A stretch of DNA of 64,000 bases, taken from the NCBI GenBank assembly GCA_022457065.1, contig JAJGBQ010000003.1, positions 930,001 through 994,000 of the forward strand, given 5' to 3'. Positions 57,361 through 64,000 of the stretch are shown one piece after another. The DNA comes from Curvularia sp. ZM96 (taxonomy: Eukaryota; Ascomycota; Dothideomycetes; Pleosporales; Pleosporaceae). Under the pieces are notes generated by a model. That model was not told where the DNA came from. It searched no databases and saw only the letters and a program-made list of their open reading frames with translations. Numbering within the stretch: the stretch's first letter is position 1; the number at the start of each line of letters is the position of its first letter. Both the position numbers and the translations under genes were made by a program.

Positions 57361-58518
57361 ATGATACGAGAGCATGTTCTCGAAAAAGTGCTATCCCACG
57401 CCCATGGAACTGCATCGCACAGCTGGGAACACAGCACGGTATTCGAGGCACTACTTGAATACCGCCACCCAGAGTACAGTGTCTTCCATCCGAGTGCTTT
57501 TCCAAACGGCAAAGTCCCCAAGTTAAAGCTTGAAGAAGTAGCCGCATTGCGCTATGTACTTCGGCACATACGCACCGATAGCTCCACCTTAAGTGAAGGA
57601 AATGGTACTACACCACCGTTGCTCATACACCAGCAAAATGACAAGAGTTAACAACCCTAACACCCAGGCTCCTCCGCAGACCCCTTCTCTCTCCTGCTTC
57701 CTGCCATCCTCCTCTCCCACTCTCCCTCCCCCAAGGAAATCCAAGATATCTACTCTACCGCGGTATCCCGCCAACTCACCACCCTCCTAACCCAGACACC
57801 CCGTTTTCCCAACGACGCAATATCCCATCGCTCAGGGTATCCCTCCCTCTGGTCCGACGCCATCTACATGTTTCCCCCGAACCTCGCCTACCACGCCGTC
57901 TCTACGCAGGACATTTCACTAGCCAAGGAGAGCGTGAGACAATGCATGTTGTACAGTGCTGTCCTGTGCACGCCAGACGGTTTGTGGCGGCATATCGCCA
58001 ATGGCCCTGGTACTTCGAATGTGAAAAGCGACGAGGGAGCGTGGAGTACGGCTAATGCATGGGTTGCGGCGGGGCTATCGCGTGTCCTTGCTACTCTTGC
58101 GCATTCTGATCTCGCACCGCGTCTGGTTGACGAGCAAGCGGCGCTGCGAGGCCTGTTGCAAGGCACACTCGATGCAGTGATGAGGGTGGATACGCATCCC
58201 TCGCATCTCCTCCGCAACTACCTCGACGACGACACTGCGTTTGCTGATGTCGCAGGTACCGCGCTCATGGCTGCCGCGGCATTCCGCTTCGCTCTCCTCC
58301 TGCACGAGAAAGCCGATGTGAAACCGTACGCTGCGTGGGCGAGTGCTAAACTACACGCTGTTGCGCAACACATTGATGCTGAAACGGGGATCGCACACCC
58401 TGTGGTGGATTCATTGAGAGAGAATAGAGAGATGTCTGTGGGAGAAGTGAATCCTGAGGCGCAGGCTTTTGTGATTTTGGCATGGGCTGCGTGGAGGGAT
58501 TGGAGGCGGGGTGGTTGA
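57361..58518 (+). CDS. YteR-like (GH105/GH88-type) six-hairpin glycosidase
   Basis: Two exons, 57361-57604 and 57668-58518, 364 residues. Motifs seen in fungal cell-wall glycosyl hydrolase YteR relatives are SWEHSTVFEALLEYRHPEYSVF, LRHIRTDSSTL, RFPNDAISHRSGYPSLWSDAIYMFPPNLAYHAV, WRHI-NGP, GAWSTANAWVAAGLSRVLATL, LLRNYLDDDTAFADVAGTAL and EAQAFVILAWAAWRDW. The enzymes of this group remove unsaturated uronic acid from pectin or related sugar chains, and many fungal ones are secreted. Here no signal peptide is present at the chosen start, so either the protein is intracellular or an upstream exon is missing. The catalytic Asp pair probably lies in the SDAIYM and WSTANAW regions by analogy. The substrate is not certain. 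Confidence 0.75.
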
Positions 58519-59068
58519 TGGATGCATGCTGTGAGCGTCAAAACAACACTGCATTGCACTGTACAGCACAGTAAAACACATGTCACGCGACTGTATTCGT
58601 CTACGCCTCGAATTCCTCTTTCGTAATACACTACTCCATCGGGGCAGGCTGGCCTCAGCCCCATATTAAACAATTACCCTCGTCTAAATCCCTCTTCCTC
58701 TCCACGCTATGCAAGTCTGACCAAGAATAGAAAAAAAACGGATAGTAATGAAGAACAAAAAGAAAGATCATCCGAGCTTGCGTCTGACCCTCTTGTCTCG
58801 TCCCATCCCGCGCATTACAACGTCTACAATGCAGTTAAAAGACTTAGAAATGTGTAAAACATCGATGTGCCAGTAGGTGTATCCAACAAAGTCGTGAATT
58901 GCGATCCATTGGACCACAAGACAGAAAGGGCTTGGATCGTAAGAAGAAAAAAGACCTCTAGCAGAAGGCATTTACGTCAAGCGTAGATGCAACAAGTATT
59001 AGATGACACGTGTCGTCGCTGCAGTCATTACTCGGGCGTTAATAACAACAAAAAAAAGGGGCACACGT
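58519..59068. other. Convergent 3' flanks
   Basis: 550 bp between the stop codons of the glycosidase-like gene and the phosphotransferase gene. Only UTR-like AT-rich sequence is visible. Confidence 0.5.
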
Positions 59069-60624
59069 CTAGTCGGTTCGACCCTTGCCGTCTACAACAC
59101 CATTCGACCGCGGCTTCTTCTCGTTCGGCTGCTTAGGAATGGTAAAGCAGTTGATGCCGAGGTAGTCGCATATGCTCGTGATGACCAGGTGGGCCCACTT
59201 GCCGTAGACAACAGCGGCAAAGACAAAGTATGCGCGCAGGTACCAGAGCTCGAAGCTAGCAGATACAGGGCCAAAGGTGGTGCCGGGAATAGTGAAGTAT
59301 GGGTGGTTTACAATCAGGGCGCCGCCAATCATGGGCGCGAGCATGATGGTCCAATAGGGGAAGGGCTGGTGGGTAAGATGTGCCAGGATAATCTTAGTCG
59401 TCATGCGTCCAAAGACCAGCGACATGGTCAGGCAGTAGAGAACGAGGTGGTTATCCTCCAGTAGCTTCGAGTAGGGCGATCCCAGCCAGGCCATGGTGCA
59501 CACGACGAAGATGATAAGAGGCGTCCATTCCTTGAGCAAAGGAAGAAAAGGCTGATTCCTGGCTCGGCGGGCGCGTGCAACGTTGAGGATACACTCAGGG
59601 AGATGGGCGGCGAAGAAGGTGAACAAGATGATTGGCACCCAGAGTTCCTTGAGGGTGATTTCGCCAATCTCCGCTTTGTAGGACGGGAAGTAGTTGGCGA
59701 GCGGGGTCGACCAGATTTCCGGGCCGAAGTAGCCGGACATGCAGATGAAGGTACAGGCAAGAATCAGGCCCTCTGTGTCGCGTGAGCTAGTGTTCAAGAG
59801 AGCGCAAGTGACCAAACTCACCCGTGGGCCCGTTGAAGTATCCCAGATACAGCGTGTGCGTGTGGTATGTCTCCCATGTGGAGAAGAACATGGGCAGGAC
59901 AGGGATGAGGGCAGTAAAGGCACCAATCTTGGTCGAGCCGTATCCGACAGCAGCAGTCTCCAACAGACTGGCTAGTGTGCAGTTCAGAGAATCAATTCCA
60001 TGGCTATGTCACAGTCAGTGACGTGGTATGGCGCATTTGGGCTATATTGTCACGTACTCGAAAAGTTCGCCCAGGGGGCTCGATGTGCCGGTGCGACGCG
60101 CTTGCTTTCCGTCGACATTGTCCATGGTGGAGTACCTGCGAGGCAGTTAGCAGGCTGCAGGGGCGCTCACGGGCTCAGTGCTGGCTCACATCCACATGCC
60201 AAAGGCGAAGCTGTAGTAGACCCATGAGGGAGCTGGTCCGACGAGATCCGGAATGTAGACCTCGAGCAGCGCAACATTTCCCAGGATGAAGAAGAAGCCT
60301 AGCAATGTGACGAGGTTGGGCGCGATCCAGAGCGGCAGTAGTTCGACAAAGGCATTCCACTGCGCCAAAAGTCAGACGGGCGAGGTGTAGGTGAGGGATG
60401 CAGGGAGCGTACGTAATGCTTGAGGATGTAGCGAGAAATGAAGGATTTGTCGACGCTCGAGTACTTGTATGTCCTGAGGTGCTGCAGGGCATCTTCAGAC
60501 ACGCACTCATGCCTTTTGGTCTCTGCAGACATGTCGGTGGTTAGCAAAAAAATTAAAAAAGGTCGGTAGCTAAAATAAGTAGGCCGCGCCAGGGGGGGAA
60601 CGGCGTACCTTTGCTCGGCGGCAT
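59069..60624 (-). CDS. Choline/ethanolamine phosphotransferase (CDP-alcohol phosphotransferase)
   Basis: Six exons in phase: 60609-60624, 60413-60522, 60190-60359, 60058-60135, 59822-60003 and 59069-59772, 419 residues. The enzyme transfers phosphocholine or phosphoethanolamine from the CDP-alcohol to diacylglycerol, the last step of the Kennedy pathway, in ER or Golgi membranes. The catalytic CDP-alcohol motif DG-x2-AR-x8-G-x3-D-x3-D is rebuilt across introns 3 and 4: [19 protein letters not shown] in exon 4, then LFDHGID across the next junction. Upstream is [16 protein letters not shown], typical of Cpt1/Ept1, and about eight to ten hydrophobic segments follow. The first exon is only five codons (MPPSK), supported by a good donor and by phase; an ATG in the intron (60531, MSAETKRHE) is an alternative start. 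CPT1 and EPT1 cannot be told apart here. Confidence 0.92.
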
Positions 60625-60920
60625 GGTGGGCGTTGTGACGGGGTGTGGCAGCGACATTAAGGTTGGCGGGGCGGGATTAATTTATATTACGGTGTAGTAG
60701 TGAGCAGACCATGCACTGTGGCGGGGGAATGGGAGCCGCCTGTCTCGTGTGGGATGGGGTGGGCGGTGCGGTTTGACTTGGGGCGGCGGTCAAACTTGTA
60801 AAAGGGACGGGTCCGGCGGCGCGGGAGCGGTTGGCAAGGGGTCTGCGAGATTTGAGAACGTCATAGCTCAGCTGTTCTAGCACGTGAAAGGCCCGCCCGT
60901 GGCCCTGGCGCCTACAGGGT
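60625..60920. promoter_or_regulatory. Phosphotransferase promoter interval
   Basis: About 300 bp, GC-rich at 60700-60910, between the phosphotransferase start codon and a repeat copy. No specific site is called. Confidence 0.4.
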
Positions 60921-61070
60921 CTCTCGCAGCTGGGCCTAGATGTACTTTAAAAGTAGCTGTAGTTGTCACAGTTAGTTATCATTTACTGTATTTTTAGCAC
61001 TGCGACTCTACTTTTAAAAGTAGCTGTAGTTGTCACAGTTATTTGTCAATGTTGTTTGTGAATGATTTTT
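60921..61070. mobile_element. Short TIR element, hairpin-unit family, copy E (right end lost)
   Basis: Left end CTCTCGCAGCTGGGCCTAGA, then two nearly identical units with TTTTAAAAGTAGCTGTAGTT and GTCACAGTTA. The GTGTTGATAGC and right inverted repeat are missing; after about 61050 the sequence changes to an AT-rich A/C-tract region. It lies on the 3' side of the F-box-like gene. Confidence 0.65.
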
Positions 61071-61222
61071 GATTTCATCCAACTGCGAAAAAACAGCAGA
61101 AAACCACAATAACAGGAAACCGCAATAATACAAGACAATAATAACAGAAGACCACAATTACAAAAGACTCATTAAGCAACAAAAATCGTCAAAACGTCCA
61201 ATTTCTCCCTTCCATCATGCCC

Positions 61223-61846
61223 TCATGGTCGAAGAGATACTTTCACGCCTGGATTGATGCGTGCAATATCCTTCTTCCAATCCACCAGCGTCTCATACAC
61301 AGCGGCGTTGGACACGCCCTCCGGCCAGGATTTATCGTTCCTGCTTGGAACCACCTGGCTCTTGTGAACCTCGAAAGAGAGCTTCACCAGCTGTGGCAGA
61401 AAGAGCTTCAGAGACATCTCTTGGGCGTCGAACCACCACGAAGAGGCGTAGAAGCAAGGGCTGTGTGCAAAAGTATGGAGACACAATTGGTGCCCTTCTT
61501 CGTATTTGCCGCTATGGATAATCAACTTGTAGATGAGGTCCTGATATGATGGCCGTTGATTAAGCCACGCGATGAGAATGCTTGGGGTCCTCACGCGCCA
61601 TGTAATCATTGGCGCTATCAGCTCGTCATCGTACTCTCCAAACACCAGCTTGCAGTTGAGCTTCCTCGTGAGGAATCTCTTGTAGGTACGTCCAGCGGCA
61701 TCGCCGCTTGATTCAACGTTGAGGACGGTTTTATTGAAGACGTATTTATAAACCTTCAAGCGGAGCTCAAGAGGCAGGGTAGCCCAATCTGGCGATTGGG
61801 AAGAGAATTTAGATGGAGCGGCTGGGGTTTGTGTGCACATGTCCAT
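61223..61846 (-). CDS. F-box/2EXR-like hypothetical protein
   Basis: A single exon of 207 residues. After a short N-terminal tail the motif WATLPLELRLKVYKYVF resembles the start of an F-box or the 2EXR domain of fungal proteins, where Leu-Pro-x-Glu-(Leu/Ile)-Arg is the key pattern. The remainder (RTPSILIAWLNQRPSYQDLI, GKYEEGHQLCLHTFAHSPCF, LKLFLPQLVKLSFEVH) is not recognised. No signal peptide or membrane span. The gene sits between two same-orientation copies of the short repeat family (60921 and 62345), and its 5' flank has a four-fold 15-bp repeat. An F-box would link targets to an SCF ubiquitin ligase; 2EXR proteins have no established role. The call is weak beyond the motif. Confidence 0.6.
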   Translation of the reverse strand: MDMCTQTPAAPSKFSSQSPDWATLPLELRLKVYKYVFNKTVLNVESSGDAAGRTYKRFLTRKLNCKLVFGEYDDELIAPMITWRVRTPSILIAWLNQRPSYQDLIYKLIIHSGKYEEGHQLCLHTFAHSPCFYASSWWFDAQEMSLKLFLPQLVKLSFEVHKSQVVPSRNDKSWPEGVSNAAVYETLVDWKKDIARINPGVKVSLRP

Positions 61847-61908
61847 ATTGAACTTTGGAGGATTGAACTTTGGAGGATTGAACTTTGGAGGATTGGACTT
61901 TGGAGGAA
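61847..61908. repeat. Four-fold ~15-bp tandem repeat at the F-box-like gene 5' side
   Basis: Four copies of ATTGAACTTTGGAGG (the fourth with one change, ATTGGACTTTGGAGG) directly upstream of the start codon of the minus-strand gene. They lie in its 5' leader or promoter. Confidence 0.9.
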
Positions 61909-62344
61909 TATCTCTCTCCGTTACTTCACAGTCTCTAGCTGGCGACGTGTTTTGGTTGTCAAGTGAGGCAATTTGATCCTGTGGATCTTTGTCGCTCGAT
62001 GTTGTAGAAGAGAGGTGATTTGATCCTCTGCAGAGAGTATAATGAGGATTTGTGCTCGAATACTGTGCGGAGAGTACTAGGAAGAAAGCTGCTTTAATCC
62101 TGTGCAGAGTCTGATGATGATTGATGCTTTGATCCTATGGAGAGAGTCTGGGCAAGAAAGTTGCTTTGATCTTGTACAGAGTGTAAGAGGAATAAAGCTG
62201 CCTGAATTTCATGTAGAGATTGTTTGGTCTTTATACAGGGCCGCAAAATTTGGGTGGGCATTGAGTCAGAGGGTGGCTGCGTGAGGCATGTGAAATTCCA
62301 AGGCGAGCATTGAATCAGAGGTTGTCAACCATGGATAGTGGTGT
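61909..62344. repeat. Degenerate direct repeats upstream of the F-box-like gene
   Basis: Several diverged copies of TTTGATCCTGTGCAGAGAGT-like sequence at 61970-62190, spaced about 40-60 bp apart (for example GATTTGATCCTCTGCAGAGA, TTTAATCCTGTGCAGAGTCT, CTTTGATCCTATGGAGAGAG, CTTTGATCTTGTACAGAGTG). No gene is seen. Confidence 0.65.
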
Positions 62345-62620
62345 CTGACTCTTCCACAAGCCTACTCCACTTTCAAAAATAGCTGTAGTTGTCACAGTTA
62401 TGTATTATTAACTGTGTTCTTCGTACTACAACTCTATTTCAAAAGATGCTGTATTTGTCACAGTTATTCATTATTAACCGTGTTCTTAGAATTCTTAGAA
62501 TTACAACTCTGCTTTCAAAAGTAGCTGTAGTTGTCACAGCTACTTATCATCTACTGTGTTGATAGCATGTCTTTGCAAGTAGGTGAGCGTTTTAGTTTTG
62601 GTTTTGCTGGAGGCTGGCTA
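62345..62620. mobile_element. Short TIR element, hairpin-unit family, copy F
   Basis: Three units with AAAAATAGCTGTAGTTGTCA, AAAGATGCTGTATTTGTCAC and AAAGTAGCTGTAGTTGTCAC, then GTGTTGATAGC and a right end TTTTGGTTTTGCTGGAGGCT. The left inverted repeat is worn (CTCTTCCACAAGCC). It is in the same orientation as copy E across the F-box-like gene. Confidence 0.7.
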
Positions 62621-62949
62621 CCAAAGTTTGTCTTTGTCCACCAGTCAGCCCGCCGCGCACACTAGGCACCCATCATATCAGGAAGACTCACGAACGAAAA
62701 GGGTCCATCTTTTTTTCTTTTCTTCGAATCATTTGACATGCAGCAAATATTGATACCACATCAGCAACGAGCGACCAGCTGGAGCAAAGGCTCTCCGACA
62801 AGGTCGCTTGCCATGCTCAGAGCCGAAGCCCAAATTACATAACCAAGTTCATACCAAGGCTACCACCCCTATGTTGTGATTGGCAGGAGCATCAGTCTAC
62901 ATTAGTACCCTTTCAGTCGCTTCTAACTGGACGCCAAATGGTTACCATT
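62621..62949. other. 3' flank of the sorting nexin gene
   Basis: About 330 bp with no supported gene, between repeat copy F and the sorting nexin stop codon. Confidence 0.5.
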
Positions 62950-64000
62950 CTACGATGCTGCAACCGCCTTCCTTTGATCCTCCTCTTTCCGCATGTCTTC
63001 CAGAAACTTCTCCCATGTTTCAATCGTGCCTTGGAAGAATTCAACGTGCGCATCTGCTAGATCACCAAGCGTGTCCTTGAACTCGATAGCCTTAATACGC
63101 TCAAAGTCAGCCACCTCCTTGACGGTATGCTCATCGAATGCCTCGCTGGCTTTCTTTGAGAGCTCCACTTCACCAGTCAGACGCTCTATCTCCACTTCCA
63201 ACTTGCGGACGCGCTGTCGGCGCGCTTGATCGTGATCGATGCCCCGGAAATCCTCGACCTTGGATCGCAAAAAGCCAGATGCGCCCATGCCCGCCCCTGT
63301 TGCACTAGCCAGCGAATCACGGTCCGCAGCGGATTTGGCCAGATATTCGCTCAACTGCTCAAAGTCCAGTTGCTTGCCTTCCCTTGTTCGAAGAAGGGTC
63401 TTAACGGCCTGGATGTACGCATCCATGTCTCGCAGACTGGTCAAGTAGTTCTGGTCCGTGTGGTCCCGTATGGACTTGAAGCCTTGCGAGGTAGTGTTGA
63501 CCGATGCGGCAAATGAAGTTAGGTTGCCCTCTACTGCGGGCTCCATGGTAGTCAGCTTCTGGCACTGCGTCGCTAAATCGGCATAGTCCGTCTCTAAATC
63601 TCCCTGCCGCCTGGCGACCTTGACCGTGACCTTTTCGACATTGTTCAGATCCTCACTCAGCTTGTTGGCTCGCTCGCTGACTTCGATGAAGCGTTGGTCG
63701 GGCTTGTGTATCTTGGTAAAGGTGTTGACGAATGTGTCTGCAATGGCATCTACGAAGCCGCCGCTGCCCTGATCAGACCCGCTTGCAGCTCTCGACGGCC
63801 TTCCCTTCATATGCTGATTCCAGTCTGGGCTCTCAAGGAAGGTGATGACGAGCACGGCTCTTCGCAGTACTGGATGCAGCGCTATTCGCTTGAGGAAGCG
63901 ATGCAGAGAATGGGCTCGTCGCTGTGTAAAGTCCGGACCGAAGCGGTCTCCGCGCACATACTCCATTTTGTGCTTGTCGGGTAGCGGAGGGACGGCGCAT
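62950..64000 (-). CDS. Sorting nexin, SNX4/ATG24-like (partial, 5' end outside window)
   Basis: The minus-strand frame is open to the last base of the window, so the N-terminus is missing. About 350 residues are visible. They begin at the end of a PX domain (PPLPDKHKMEYVRGDRFGPDF, then RRAHSLHRFLKRIALHPVLRR and LVITFLESPDW), followed by a BAR-type helical region with long coiled-coil stretches (FTKIHKPDQRFIEVSERANKL, NNVEKVTVKVARRQGDLETDY, RVRKLEVEIERLTGEVELSKK) and the C-terminal EFFQGTIETWEKFLEDMR. This organisation is that of yeast Snx4/Atg24, which retrieves SNAREs from endosomes and serves selective autophagy. The GGFVDAIADTFVNTF linker also fits. Snx41/Snx42-type relatives cannot be wholly excluded without the N-terminus. 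Confidence 0.88.
   Translation of the reverse strand, partial: CAVPPLPDKHKMEYVRGDRFGPDFTQRRAHSLHRFLKRIALHPVLRRAVLVITFLESPDWNQHMKGRPSRAASGSDQGSGGFVDAIADTFVNTFTKIHKPDQRFIEVSERANKLSEDLNNVEKVTVKVARRQGDLETDYADLATQCQKLTTMEPAVEGNLTSFAASVNTTSQGFKSIRDHTDQNYLTSLRDMDAYIQAVKTLLRTREGKQLDFEQLSEYLAKSAADRDSLASATGAGMGASGFLRSKVEDFRGIDHDQARRQRVRKLEVEIERLTGEVELSKKASEAFDEHTVKEVADFERIKAIEFKDTLGDLADAHVEFFQGTIETWEKFLEDMRKEEDQRKAVAAS

Noticed and set aside
1..64000. tRNA genes, rRNA and CRISPR arrays
   Set aside because: I looked for B-box-like GGTTCGAATCC words and regularly spaced identical repeats with unique spacers; none was convincing. The regular ~70-bp units at 36284-36757 are diverged tandem repeats without unique spacers.

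Overview
The window is nuclear DNA of a filamentous ascomycete. Its genes carry short (about 45-120 bp) GT-AG introns, sit close together on both strands, and include families typical of Pezizomycotina: a questin oxidase-like protein, DUF3659 repeats, a PNP-type NLR N-terminal domain and a YteR-like glycosidase. A Dothideomycete (Pleosporales-like) source is my inference. All gene names come from motifs and exon phases read by eye; no database search was run.

Layout. 1-16 kb is a normal gene-dense stretch: a Ydj1-type Hsp40, uroporphyrinogen decarboxylase (HEM12) divergent from mitochondrial MutS (MSH1), a small spliced gene of unknown function, a dienelactone hydrolase/SnoaL-like protein and an IQ-motif protein. 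16.1-21.4 kb is one very long gene with about 15 DUF3659 repeats. It is followed by a small secreted protein gene with an apparent frameshift, PEX6, a sterol-ester-hydrolase-like lipase divergent from PEX6, and a nine-exon alpha-tubulin gene.

33.7-41.9 kb is an accessory, repeat-rich island with almost no ordinary genes. It holds a 9-bp satellite, a family of short inverted-repeat elements built from hairpin-forming ~70-bp units, a 140-bp fold-back element nested in one of them, and a 3.83-kb element with 29-bp terminal inverted repeats and a TA duplication inserted in another. The large element carries an intact nucleoside-phosphorylase-domain gene of the fungal NLR type and a double CCHC zinc-knuckle remnant, but no transposase that I can see. 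This is the most unusual part of the window.

42-64 kb returns to ordinary genes: an MscS channel with an EF-hand, a questin oxidase-like protein, two convergent amino-acid permeases, a YteR-like glycosidase, a choline/ethanolamine phosphotransferase, an F-box-like protein flanked by two copies of the same short repeat family, and the 3' part of a sorting nexin (SNX4/ATG24-like) running off the right edge. More copies of the short inverted-repeat family lie at 47.1, 56.5, 60.9 and 62.3 kb, always between genes. The genes do not form a metabolic cluster; they are mostly independent housekeeping genes.
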